Made by a program: the position numbers and the translations under genes
Notes under the pieces: generated by a model
Database searches by the model: none
What the model was told of the DNA's origin: nothing
The model's input: the letters and a program-made list of their open reading frames with translations, nothing else
DNA from: Candidatus Aminicenantota bacterium
GTDB taxonomy: Bacteria; Acidobacteriota; Aminicenantia; Aminicenantales; Saccharicenantaceae
Assembly: GCA_026393955.1 (NCBI GenBank)
Contig: JAPKZE010000367.1
Span: 1-9,396 of the forward strand
Direction: 5' to 3'
DNA length: 9,396 bases
Part shown: one piece after another, positions 1 to 6,450 of the stretch
Position numbering within the stretch: position 1 is the first letter of the stretch
How the letters are laid out: every line of letters begins with the position of its first letter

Positions 1-105
1 GGTCTCGCTCATCGTTCGCTTGAGGAGGTCGAGGCGGGCGAGGATCGCGGCTTCGCGCCGGCGCAGCTGGGCGATCTCCCCGTCGGTCAGCGGCATCTTG
101 TCCAT
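1..105 (-). CDS. Unidentified protein, N-terminal fragment (35 codons)
   Basis: An open frame begins with ATG at 105 on the minus strand and continues without a stop past the left edge. The Shine-Dalgarno site AAAGGA lies a few bases upstream and fixes the start. The visible peptide begins MDKMPLTDGEIAQLRRREAA and goes on as a strongly amphipathic, Arg/Glu/Leu-rich helix, which could be a coiled coil or a short helical regulator. There is no signal peptide and no transmembrane stretch. A promoter-like pair with a 15-nt leader precedes it. Too little is visible to assign a family. That it is a real gene start is supported by the combination of promoter, ribosome site and open frame. Confidence 0.6.
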   Translation of the reverse strand, partial: MDKMPLTDGEIAQLRRREAAILARLDLLKRTMSET

Positions 106-126
106 GAATTCCTTTCGCGGGCCTTT

Positions 127-155
127 ATTGTAGGCCGAACGTCCCCTCCCGGCAA
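127..155 (-). promoter_or_regulatory. Sigma70-like promoter of the left-edge gene
   Basis: On the minus strand TTGCCG (155-150) is followed after exactly 17 nt by TACAAT (132-127), which matches TATAAT at five of six positions. Transcription would start near 120, giving a leader of about 15 nt that holds the AAAGGA ribosome site of the gene starting at 105. Confidence 0.45.
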
Positions 156-162
156 GCCGGAC

Positions 163-267
163 GGGGTCAAACCTTAATTCATATAATTTTCGCCCGGCGC
201 GACGGGCCGAAGAAATTCAGTGGGGCGGCGGGAGCTCCGAAAATTATAAGAATTAAGGTTTGACCCC
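163..267. repeat. 105-bp palindromic element with 30-bp arms (REP/MITE-like)
   Basis: The left arm (163-192) starts GGGGTCAAACCTTAATTC and the right arm (238-267) ends GAATTAAGGTTTGACCCC. They are reverse complements at 29 of 30 positions; the only mismatch is A181 against A249. The 45-nt centre (193-237) is GC-rich and has no reading frame. The arms are AT-rich in their inner parts, unlike the surrounding GC-rich DNA. A terminal GGTTTGACCCC-like sequence at the ends of long imperfect palindromes recalls the short dispersed repeats mobilised by REP-associated (Y1/IS200-like) transposases, but that link is from memory and not shown here. It sits 8 nt behind the GH38 stop, so it would also form a large 3' hairpin in that mRNA. 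No target-site duplication is visible. Confidence 0.75.
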
Positions 268-275
268 ATCTTATC

Positions 276-3218
276 TTACTTTAGCCTCACGGTCTGCATC
301 TCGAACGGCTTGAGCCGGATAGGAATGGACCCGGCTTCCAGGAAGACGGCGCTCGACAGGCGGCCCTCCGCGGGCTGGCCGGCGATCTCGCGGAGCCGCG
401 CGACCGCCGTGCCGTCCTCGTCGAGCCAGAGCGCCTGGACGATGACGTTGGGGACGTCCACGGACAGGGCTGGAGCCTCCGCCGCCGTGATCGGGCCCTT
501 GTTGCCGGCCGGGATCCAGGCCGTCACGAGCGGTGTGTGGACCTCCCAGCCGAAGCGCGTCGACGCGACGCGGTCGGACGCGGGTCCCGCGCCAGCGGCG
601 GCCGGGACGGGGGCCGTGCTCGTCAGGCTGTAGCGGAACTCCACCCGCCCCTCCTGGCTGGCCTTGAAGTTGGTCATCCAGTAGTTGTTCATGGCATAGG
701 AGAAGACCCAGGCGTTGGCCGGGCTGAAGGTCTTCTGCCATTTCCCCGTGTTGATGTCGCCGAACTGGACGAGCGGCGCCTCGACCGGCGACCAGACGAC
801 CCGGGCGTCCTGCCCGGAGAACTCGACCCAGTGCTGGGCGGTCTGCCAGTCGAGCGTCGTGCCCGGGAGCTGCTCCGTGCCCGGGGCCATGTCGGCGCCG
901 GCGATCTCGAACCTCACGCCCGGCGCGGCAGCGCCGGGCCCGACGGCAAACGGGAAGGCGAAATAGACGGCCTCGGGGTGGAAGGTCTCTTCTTTGTCCA
1001 GGACGTTGACGAGGTCGATGCGCTTGACATCGTCGTAGAGGACGATCCTCTGCTCGAGCGACGCGCACATCTTGGGCGCGCTGCGCACGACCAGGCTGGC
1101 CGAGACCGGGCCGCGCTCCCCCGCTTCGACCTTGGCCGTCTCCGCGGCCCAGCGACGGAACGTGGCCCGCTTGGTCATATCGTCGACGGCCGCGCGGCCG
1201 CCCTCGGGCTGCTCATAGATATAGGTATTGAGCGGCCAGGGGCAAGCCGGGTCGACCAGCTCGCGGCCGAGCTCTTTGTCGAAGAGGCTGGTGATGCCGC
1301 CCGTCTTGGGATCGACCTTGACGCGGTAGAACCTGTTCTCGATGGTCCCCCCGGGGCTCGCGGACGCCGGGCTCGGCGCCGCTCCGGAGGCCTCCACGGC
1401 GAAGAGGGCGAATCCCAAGGCCGGGATGTCCGGGGCGAGAACGATCAGGGCATCCTCCCCCTGCATCTGAAACTTCGCGTCCTGTCCCGTCCGGCGGTCG
1501 ATGACCCGGAGCCGGCCCTTGGCCTCGCGCAGCGGGCCCGCCGGAAGCGTGATGCGGACGATATCCGTCCGCGTCCATGAAAGCGGATTGAAAACGCCGA
1601 ATTCATACGGGCCGACGGCGGCGATGAGCCCGGACAGGGCCTCGGTTCCGCGGCGCAACAGGGTCCGCGACGTCTCCCGGGCGTCGTAGGCGAAGCTGCT
1701 CTTGGCCGCCCATTGGCCGCGGGCCAGCTCCGACCAGGGCGCGTCGATCGAATTGTAGGCACCCCAGGTGTGCTCGTCGTAGAGCATGGCCGCGGCGTGG
1801 CCGGACCGGATCTCGTCGGCCGGAAAGAGGAACGCCCCGGCCGGATCGAGCTTGGCCGCGACCGCCGCGACCTTCTCCGCCGTCAGGATCTCGTTGTGGG
1901 CGATCCGGTTGAGCCCGGTCTCGAAGGACGTCGAGCCCACGCCGTCGGTCCAGTAGTCGGGCCAGCCGAGCTTGTGGACCGGGAGCTTCGCGCCGTAGTC
2001 CTTTTCTATCCGCTCGAAGAACTCCCGCATCGTGGCCAGCCGCAGCTTCGGCGATTCGAAACGCTCGTTCCACTCCTTGACCCGGTCGGAAAGCTGACGG
2101 CCGGGCGGGCAGTTGTCCGTCGTCCAGGCCCCGACGTTGAAGGCGATGATGTCCTGAGGATAGTCGCCGCGGGCCTCGAGCTTGGCCAGGTACTCGCCCA
2201 CCTTCGGGGCGCTGCGGTCGACCGCCTCGTGGAGGAGGAGCTCGTAATTGCCGAAGAGATAGTGCTCGCCGTTCCAGTGGAGGATGCGGCTGCCGTCGGG
2301 CGATTCCCACCAGAAGGCGTTGGGCCGGCGGAGCGGGGCCTTGGAGCGGGTCTCGTTGATGCCGGTGGCGAAGTAGCGGACGCCGGCCTGCTTGAAGATC
2401 TGCGGCAGGGACCAGGCAAAGCCGTTGACGTCGTCGTTCATGGCCGAACGGATGTCGAAGCCGTAGCGGCGGGCCAGCGCGACGGCCGCGTCGACCGACC
2501 GGACGATCTCCTCGTGGGCGAAGCAATCCGAAACCTGGAGATAGAGGGCCCCCAGTTCGACCCGGCCCGAGCGGATGAGATCGACGAGGGCCTTGACGTC
2601 GGCCTCCGGCCGCGTCTTGATGAAGTTCTCCAGGGCCCAGGTGACCTCGATGTTCCAGCGGAATTTGGCGTCGTCGGGATAGCCGTCCGTCTCCCGGCAG
2701 TACTTGATGACGGAGTCGAGGTATTCGACATGGTTCTTGGCGACGCGTGTCTGGAGCTCGGTGTAGCCGATGTCCGTGTGGGAATGGTGGAAGAGATAGA
2801 CGCTCCAGCGGCGGGCGGGCGCGAGGGTGATCTCGCGGCTGAGCGAGACCGGTCCGGAAGCGGCGGTGTAGCGGACCTCGAAGCGGGCCTTGACCGGCTT
2901 GGCGGCCTCCGGGAGCTTCACATCGAAGCCGTTCTTGCCCGGGCCGAGGGGGAAAGCCCCCGGGGCCGGAACGACAGGCTGGCCGCCGACCCAGGCCTTG
3001 ACCGCAGCCTCGGCCCGGCCGCCCGCCGGCATGTCGACGACGAGCCGGACCAGCCTCTTCACCGCCGCCCCGTCATGGACGAGGAGCGCGGTCGGGACGA
3101 CCTCTAGCGTCGGCTGGCCGGCCGCGGCGCTCGCCGGCGGAGCCTGGGGCGCGGCGAGGGCAAATCCGGCGCCCGCCGCCAGGACGATAGCCAGGCACAT
3201 CGCTTTGCGAAGGTCCAT
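276..3218 (-). CDS. Exported GH38 alpha-mannosidase-like glycoside hydrolase
   Basis: This 980-aa protein probably removes alpha-linked mannose (or a related sugar) from glycans outside the cytoplasm. Residues 1-23 form a signal peptide (basic start, hydrophobic core, ALAAPQA cleavage region), followed by a beta-rich N-terminal region (about 36-130). The GH38 catalytic core starts near 137. HSHTDIGY (145-152) supplies the expected metal ligands H147 and D149. MNDDVNGFAWSLP (260-272) holds the likely nucleophile and ligand D263, and DEHTWGA (481-487) the likely fourth ligand H483. The C-terminal beta-sandwich begins around 626 with the GGITSLFDKELGREL pattern common in GH38 C-domains. The ATG at 3218 has AAGGAG about 8 nt upstream. 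The 164-nt gap to the next minus-strand gene and the palindrome after the stop suggest single-gene transcription. Bacterial GH38 enzymes are often cytoplasmic, so the leader is notable. The family call is secure; the exact substrate is not. Confidence 0.88.
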   Translation of the reverse strand: MDLRKAMCLAIVLAAGAGFALAAPQAPPASAAAGQPTLEVVPTALLVHDGAAVKRLVRLVVDMPAGGRAEAAVKAWVGGQPVVPAPGAFPLGPGKNGFDVKLPEAAKPVKARFEVRYTAASGPVSLSREITLAPARRWSVYLFHHSHTDIGYTELQTRVAKNHVEYLDSVIKYCRETDGYPDDAKFRWNIEVTWALENFIKTRPEADVKALVDLIRSGRVELGALYLQVSDCFAHEEIVRSVDAAVALARRYGFDIRSAMNDDVNGFAWSLPQIFKQAGVRYFATGINETRSKAPLRRPNAFWWESPDGSRILHWNGEHYLFGNYELLLHEAVDRSAPKVGEYLAKLEARGDYPQDIIAFNVGAWTTDNCPPGRQLSDRVKEWNERFESPKLRLATMREFFERIEKDYGAKLPVHKLGWPDYWTDGVGSTSFETGLNRIAHNEILTAEKVAAVAAKLDPAGAFLFPADEIRSGHAAAMLYDEHTWGAYNSIDAPWSELARGQWAAKSSFAYDARETSRTLLRRGTEALSGLIAAVGPYEFGVFNPLSWTRTDIVRITLPAGPLREAKGRLRVIDRRTGQDAKFQMQGEDALIVLAPDIPALGFALFAVEASGAAPSPASASPGGTIENRFYRVKVDPKTGGITSLFDKELGRELVDPACPWPLNTYIYEQPEGGRAAVDDMTKRATFRRWAAETAKVEAGERGPVSASLVVRSAPKMCASLEQRIVLYDDVKRIDLVNVLDKEETFHPEAVYFAFPFAVGPGAAAPGVRFEIAGADMAPGTEQLPGTTLDWQTAQHWVEFSGQDARVVWSPVEAPLVQFGDINTGKWQKTFSPANAWVFSYAMNNYWMTNFKASQEGRVEFRYSLTSTAPVPAAAGAGPASDRVASTRFGWEVHTPLVTAWIPAGNKGPITAAEAPALSVDVPNVIVQALWLDEDGTAVARLREIAGQPAEGRLSSAVFLEAGSIPIRLKPFEMQTVRLK

Positions 3219-3271
3219 AGGTGTTCTCCTTCCCAGGGGGCTGGCCGCGACGTCCGCCGGGCCGCGGGGCT

Positions 3272-3300
3272 AATCTAGCACGCGAGGCCGGGGGCGTAAA
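3272..3300 (-). promoter_or_regulatory. Possible sigma70-like promoter of the GH38 gene
   Basis: On the minus strand TTTACG (3300-3295) and TAGATT (3277-3272) are spaced by 17 nt, and each matches consensus at four of six positions. Transcription would begin near 3265, leaving a leader of about 47 nt before the GH38 ATG. The match is modest, but it is the best pair seen between the two divergent genes on this strand. Confidence 0.3.
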
Positions 3301-3321
3301 GGGCCCGGCCCCGGGGGTGGT

Positions 3322-3350
3322 TTGACCGTCCGGGGACGATGTGCCATCAT
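3322..3350 (+). promoter_or_regulatory. Possible sigma70-like promoter of the TPR gene
   Basis: TTGACC (3322-3327) matches the -35 consensus at five of six positions and is followed after 17 nt by CATCAT (3345-3350), four of six to the -10. The predicted start near 3357 leaves a leader of only about 10 nt before the ATG at 3367, just long enough to include the GAGG ribosome site. This reading also explains why the frame upstream of 3367 is unlikely to be translated. Confidence 0.35.
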
Positions 3351-3366
3351 AGTTCACCGAGGTCCC

Positions 3367-4164
3367 ATGAGAACCCGCCGACGACCCGCCAAGGCCCTGC
3401 TGGCCGGATTCGCCGTCTTGCTGATGGCGGCCGCGGCCCTGGCGTACGCCTCGGCCGGCGAGCCGCAGAAGAAAAAGAAGACCTCCGAAGACAAGGACCC
3501 CCAGGCCCAATACGAGATGGGCCTCATCGCCCTGCGTTACGGCCTGCCCGACGAGGCCGTCCGCTACGGTAACCAGGCCGTCGCCCTCGATCCGAGCTTC
3601 TTCAACGGCTGGAACCTGCTCGGCAACGCCTATTACGCCAAGGCCGATTTCGCCCAGTCCGCGGAGGCCTACACCAAGGCCGCCGCGCTCAAGCCGGATA
3701 ACGCGGACGTCCAGCGGGGCCTCGGCCTGTCCCTGGTCGAGATCAAAGAGACGGCCAAGGCCGAAGAGGCCCTGAAAAGGTCTTTAGCCCTCGACGGCGC
3801 CTACGAGTCCGCCTTCTATCTCGGCAAGCTCTGCTACAACGAGCGCCGGTACGACGAAGCCCTGGACTACGCCCTCAAGGCCATCCAGAAGAACGGCAAG
3901 AACGCCGGCGCTTACAATCTCAAGGGCGTCATCCTGAACCAGCTCAGCCGCTTCGCCGAGGCGGCCGGGAGCTTCCAGGCCGGCCTGGTCCTCACGCCCG
4001 GCGACGTCAATCTCCAGATCAACCTGGGCATCGCCCTGCTCAACAGCGGCGAGCCGGCCAAGGCCCGGGGCGTCTTCGAGGCCGTTCTGCCCAAGATCGA
4101 GCAGGAAACACTGCGCAAGCAGGTCGAGGACTACATCAAGGCCATCAAGGACGCCGGGAAGTAG
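3367..4164 (+). CDS. Exported TPR-repeat protein
   Basis: A 265-aa protein built almost entirely of tetratricopeptide repeats, which normally serve as a protein-binding scaffold. Residues 1-30 are a signal peptide: MRTRRRPAK, a hydrophobic stretch, then AYASAG. A Lys/Glu-rich linker (35-45) follows, then about six TPR units beginning near 45, 79, 113, 147, 181 and 215. Each shows the helix-turn-helix pattern with small residues at the packing positions, for example GWNLLGNAYYAKADFAQSAE (81-100). It is probably periplasmic or extracellular. The frame is open further up to a TTG at 3322, but ATG 3367 is chosen because it gives a proper signal peptide, has GAGG five bases upstream, and the TTG falls in the predicted -35 box. 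It is divergent from the GH38 gene and overlaps the epimerase gene tail to tail. Its partner is unknown. Confidence 0.82.
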   Translation: MRTRRRPAKALLAGFAVLLMAAAALAYASAGEPQKKKKTSEDKDPQAQYEMGLIALRYGLPDEAVRYGNQAVALDPSFFNGWNLLGNAYYAKADFAQSAEAYTKAAALKPDNADVQRGLGLSLVEIKETAKAEEALKRSLALDGAYESAFYLGKLCYNERRYDEALDYALKAIQKNGKNAGAYNLKGVILNQLSRFAEAAGSFQAGLVLTPGDVNLQINLGIALLNSGEPAKARGVFEAVLPKIEQETLRKQVEDYIKAIKDAGK

Positions 4165-5020
4165 GGGCGGCGAAGCGCCGCTCCAGCCCGCGCAGGAAAG
4201 CCGTCCCCCTTTCGACGAAGGCGCGGCCGTCCGGGCAGAGGTCCTGGAAGATGCCGCGCTCGAAGGCGAAATCCCCCAACCCGGTGTTGTAGGTCTCCAG
4301 GCCGACCGTGCCGTCGAAGCCGATCTCGGCCAGCGTCCGGAAGACGGTCTCCCACGGGACGAGCCCGCCGCCGGGGACGCCCCGGTCGTTCTCGCAGGCG
4401 TGGACGAGGGCCAGGCGCGGGCCGAGGGCGCGCAGGCCCGCGGCGTAATCGCGGACCTCGGTCACGGCGTGATAGGTGTCGAATGTGGCCCGGAGAGCGG
4501 GGTGGTCGGAGAGGGCGATGAGCTGCATAAGCCGGTCCGGCGTGTTGACGAGGTGGGTCCGGAACCGGCTCATCGGCTCGAGGACCAGGGTGACCCGGCG
4601 CGGGGCGGCGTATTCGGCCAGGGCGTTCAGGCCCTCGGCGGCGCGCGGCAGCTCGTCGGCGGGGGGACGGCGGCGCTTGACGACGCCCGGATGCGCGTAG
4701 AGGCAGCCGGCGTAGGCCCAGGCGCCGAGCTCGGCGGCCAGGTCGACCTGGCGCTTGTGCCAGGCCAGGCCGCGGGCCCGGTCGGCGGCGTCGTCCGAGG
4801 CCAGGTCGGCGTCGAGCGGCCAGAACCCGCCGGGCCCGACGACGAGGTCGAGGCCGAGTGCGGCGGCCCGCCGGGCGGTCCGGCGCGGGTCGAAGACGAC
4901 GTCGTCGCCGACCGAGAGCTCGAACATGTCGAGGCCCAGCTCGCGGGCGAGATCGAGGAAGCGGACGTCGGCGTCCGACCAGCTCCGGGTGAAGAGATAG
5001 CAGTGGGCGCCGTACTTCAC
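4145..5020 (-). CDS. D-tagatose/D-psicose 3-epimerase-like sugar epimerase
   Basis: A 291-aa xylose-isomerase-like TIM barrel without a signal peptide, hence cytoplasmic. The pattern HACENDRGVPGGGLVPW (207-223) is close to the HVSENDRGVPG signature of ketose 3-epimerases, which interconvert ketohexoses at C3. The four metal ligands appear as E148 (LEPMSRF), D181 (FDTYH), H207 and E242 (GLETY). Their spacing equals that remembered for Pseudomonas cichorii D-tagatose 3-epimerase (152/185/211/246), with a constant offset of four. H184 and R213 match its substrate residues, but R154 stands where that enzyme has a glutamate (E158), so the substrate may differ. GTG at 5020 is chosen because the family normally begins KYGAHCYLF; an in-frame TTG at 5068 would add 16 unlikely residues and cover the promoter. 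No clear ribosome site precedes the GTG, consistent with a leaderless mRNA. Confidence 0.82.
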   Translation of the reverse strand: MKYGAHCYLFTRSWSDADVRFLDLARELGLDMFELSVGDDVVFDPRRTARRAAALGLDLVVGPGGFWPLDADLASDDAADRARGLAWHKRQVDLAAELGAWAYAGCLYAHPGVVKRRRPPADELPRAAEGLNALAEYAAPRRVTLVLEPMSRFRTHLVNTPDRLMQLIALSDHPALRATFDTYHAVTEVRDYAAGLRALGPRLALVHACENDRGVPGGGLVPWETVFRTLAEIGFDGTVGLETYNTGLGDFAFERGIFQDLCPDGRAFVERGTAFLRGLERRFAAPTSRRP

Positions 5021-5026
5021 GGGTGA

Positions 5027-5055
5027 AAGATACCCCAGCGCCGGGGGGAGTTCAA
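5027..5055 (-). promoter_or_regulatory. Sigma70-like promoter of the epimerase gene, predicting a leaderless mRNA
   Basis: On the minus strand TTGAAC (5055-5050) is followed after 17 nt by TATCTT (5032-5027). A start seven bases downstream would fall on the GTG start codon at 5020. The same -35 hexamer, TTGAAC, with the same spacing occurs before the gene at 8254. Confidence 0.45.
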
Positions 5056-5070
5056 GCCGGCCGGTCAAAG

Positions 5071-5079
5071 TGCTATGAT
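5071..5079 (+). promoter_or_regulatory. Extended -10 promoter of the DUF2007-like gene, predicting a leaderless mRNA
   Basis: TGCTATGAT is an extended -10 element (TGn followed by TATGAT, five of six to consensus). It ends six bases before the ATG at 5086, so the predicted transcription start is the ATG itself. The -35 region (around 5051-5056) is poor, as is common for extended -10 promoters, and it coincides with the -35 box of the divergent epimerase promoter. Confidence 0.45.
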
Positions 5080-5085
5080 GAAGAC

Positions 5086-5310
5086 ATGAACTGGGTCATC
5101 GTCCACAGGTCGAACGGAGTCACGGAGGCGGAGATCCTCAAGAACATGCTCGAGTCCTTCGGCATCCCGGCCAGGGTCAGCGCCGAAGCCGTCGGCAAGG
5201 TTCTCGGGATGACCGTCGACGGGATGGGCGTCGCGTCCGTTCTCGTCCCCGGGGACCGCGCTGCGGAGGCCCAAGACATCCTGGCCGAGCATTTCACGGC
5301 CGAAGCCTAG
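5086..5310 (+). CDS. Small DUF2007-like (putative prokaryotic signal-transducing) protein
   Basis: A 74-aa cytoplasmic protein starting MNWVIVHRSNGVTEAEILKN. The layout is a beta strand, a helix containing the EAEILKNMLESFGIPARV pattern, further strands and a final helix with AAEAQDILAEHF. This matches the single ferredoxin-like domain of DUF2007 proteins, which carry a 'hydrophobic strand, x-EAe-x-IL-x-x-L-x-x-x-GI' pattern and whose role is unknown. Length is normal for the family. The frame is open back to about 5023, but ATG 5086 gives the family start and lies directly behind a good -10 element. There is no convincing Shine-Dalgarno site. The gene stands alone between the divergent epimerase gene and the sigma operon. 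Confidence 0.75.
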   Translation: MNWVIVHRSNGVTEAEILKNMLESFGIPARVSAEAVGKVLGMTVDGMGVASVLVPGDRAAEAQDILAEHFTAEA

Positions 5311-5342
5311 AGGAACCGCCGCCGGAAGCCGTCTGACGGGGG

Positions 5343-5359
5343 CCGCCCCCCGCGGGCGG
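5343..5359. terminator. GC-rich hairpin between the DUF2007-like gene and the sigma operon
   Basis: CCGCCC (5343-5348) and GGGCGG (5354-5359) form a perfect 6-bp stem with a 5-nt loop, 33 nt after the DUF2007-like stop. No T-tract follows, so it is not a classical intrinsic terminator. It may still mark the mRNA end or separate the two transcription units. Confidence 0.25.
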
Positions 5360-5370
5360 TGAAGTGTGCC

Positions 5371-5396
5371 TGAAACGTTTCCGCCGGTTGCGCGTC
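5371..5396 (+). promoter_or_regulatory. ECF-type promoter, likely autoregulated by the sigma factor
   Basis: TGAAAC (5371-5376) and CGTC (5393-5396) are separated by exactly 16 nt. This is the form known for many ECF sigma promoters (an AAC-containing -35 and a CGT-type -10, as in the Bacillus SigM/SigW group). Transcription would start around 5402-5404, at or just before the sigma gene. No comparable sigma70 pair was found in this gap, so the operon probably depends mainly on its own sigma factor. Confidence 0.55.
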
Positions 5397-5403
5397 CTAT
5401 GGA

Positions 5404-5958
5404 GTGAAGACGGACAAAGACATGACCATCTTCGACGAGATCTACGATATGTACACGCCGCACATCTACCGATTCGCCCGCGCCCTCACCCGGGACGCCG
5501 GGGACGCCGAGGACCTGTTCCAGGAAACCTGGCTCCGGGCCTATCGGGCGGCCGCGGAGGGGGTCGAGCCGCGGGGGAGCGAGGCCAGGGCCTGGCTCTT
5601 CGCCATCGCCGCCAACGCTCACAGGGACCAGCTCCGGAAAAAGCGGGTCCGGCGGCTTTTCCTCAGCGAGAGAAAGAGATCCATGGAGGACGGCCCCGGC
5701 GAGGACGGCGCGGCGCGGTCGGACATCCGCCTCTGTCTGCGCCGGGCGATGGCCCGGCTGCCCGGCAAGGAGCGCCGGGTCTTCGTCCTCAAGGACATCG
5801 AGGGCTTCAAGCACGACGAGATCGCGCGCGTTCTCGGCATCCCCGAAGCCACCGTCCGGACGCTCCTTCATCGGGCGGTCAAGCGGCTGCGGAAGGACAT
5901 GGCCGAGTTCAGGCCGGTCAAGGAGACCGGACCGATCTTCGAGGAGGGACGGACATGA
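5404..5958 (+). CDS. ECF-family RNA polymerase sigma factor
   Basis: A 184-aa sigma70-family protein that directs RNA polymerase to stress or signal promoters. It contains only regions 2 and 4, as ECF sigmas do. Region 2 spans about 13-82: DAEDLFQETWLRAYRA (34-49) is region 2.2, which contacts core polymerase, and ARAWLFAIAANAHRDQLRKK (61-80) is regions 2.3/2.4. A charged linker (83-108) is followed by region 4 (about 110-168), with the helix-turn-helix HDEIARVLGIPEATVRTLLHRA (137-158). The start is uncertain. GTG 5404 would be nearly leaderless from the ECF promoter; ATG 5422 (residue 7) gives an equally good protein with GGAG further upstream. The stop overlaps the anti-sigma ATG in the tetranucleotide ATGA (5955-5958), so the two are probably translated in coupled fashion and in fixed ratio. 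Confidence 0.9.
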   Translation: MKTDKDMTIFDEIYDMYTPHIYRFARALTRDAGDAEDLFQETWLRAYRAAAEGVEPRGSEARAWLFAIAANAHRDQLRKKRVRRLFLSERKRSMEDGPGEDGAARSDIRLCLRRAMARLPGKERRVFVLKDIEGFKHDEIARVLGIPEATVRTLLHRAVKRLRKDMAEFRPVKETGPIFEEGRT

Positions 5959-6434
5959 CCACCAGGCCGAGCTGCCGGGATGTCGAATTGCTGGCGCTCG
6001 CGGGCGAAGACCGGGAACTCGCGGCCGGCGAGCGGAGCCTCGTCGAAGAGCATCGCCGCGACTGCGGGCGCTGCCGGGCCTTCGCCGCCGACCGCCTCGC
6101 GATCCGCGCGGAGACCGCGGCCCTGCGCTGGCCGGAGCCTCCGGACGCGCTTGTCCGAAAGACGCGCCGCTTGCTCCTCGAAAGCGCGCCCGAGGCCCGG
6201 CCGGCCGTGCTGCCGGCGTGGGTCCTGGTCGCGATGGCCCTGGTCGCCGTCGCCACGGGCCTCTGGCTGGCCGTTTCCCTGGCCGGCGTCACCCCCGACA
6301 TGACCTTGGCCGATCTGCCCGTCGCCGGGCTGGCGGCCGTTCTCATTATCATCCAGAGCGCGCTCACGCTCCTCTTCGCCCCGGTCGTCCTGCGGACGGT
6401 CCGGGCGCGGCGGGGCGCCTCCGAGAGCGCCTGA
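5955..6434 (+). CDS. Zinc-finger (zf-HC2) anti-sigma factor with two membrane helices
   Basis: A 159-aa protein expected to hold the preceding sigma factor inactive at the membrane. The N-terminal domain carries the zinc-binding anti-sigma motif: H33-x3-C37-x2-C40 (HRRDCGRC), with C7 as the likely fourth ligand, at the usual position. After a linker come two hydrophobic helices at about 87-110 and 122-146, ending in a basic tail (RTVRARRG) that suggests a cytoplasmic C-terminus. Only about 12 residues (GVTPDMTLADLP) lie between the helices, so there is no periplasmic sensor domain. ATG 5955 is chosen because it gives the family N-terminus, has GAGGAGGGA upstream and overlaps the sigma stop. 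The same frame is open back to 5364, but that part lies over the sigma gene and is a shadow. Confidence 0.85.
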   Translation: MTTRPSCRDVELLALAGEDRELAAGERSLVEEHRRDCGRCRAFAADRLAIRAETAALRWPEPPDALVRKTRRLLLESAPEARPAVLPAWVLVAMALVAVATGLWLAVSLAGVTPDMTLADLPVAGLAAVLIIIQSALTLLFAPVVLRTVRARRGASESA

Positions 6435-6450
6435 TCATCAGGAGGTTTCC

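Noticed and set aside
1713..3107. Long plus-strand open frame (464 codons) opposite the GH38 gene
   Set aside because: It lies wholly antisense to a gene with clear domains, its product is low-complexity Arg/Gly/Asp/Val-rich with no family pattern, and it has no ribosome site. Such shadows are expected in GC-rich DNA.
3301..3317. Short GC palindromes in the GH38/TPR intergenic region
   Set aside because: Stems of five or six GC pairs are expected by chance in this composition, and no T-tract or regulatory context supports them.
3319..3327. GGTTTGACC, resembling the end of the palindrome at 163-267
   Set aside because: Only nine bases match and there is no partner arm nearby; chance or part of the promoter is sufficient.
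3322..3366. TTG start adding 15 residues to the TPR protein
   Set aside because: The added residues would precede and disrupt the signal peptide, and the TTG coincides with a -35-like box; ATG 3367 has a ribosome site.
5364..5954. Upstream extension of the anti-sigma frame across the sigma gene
   Set aside because: The sigma factor in another frame is unmistakable there. The anti-sigma family N-terminus, a ribosome site and an ATGA overlap all place its start at 5955.
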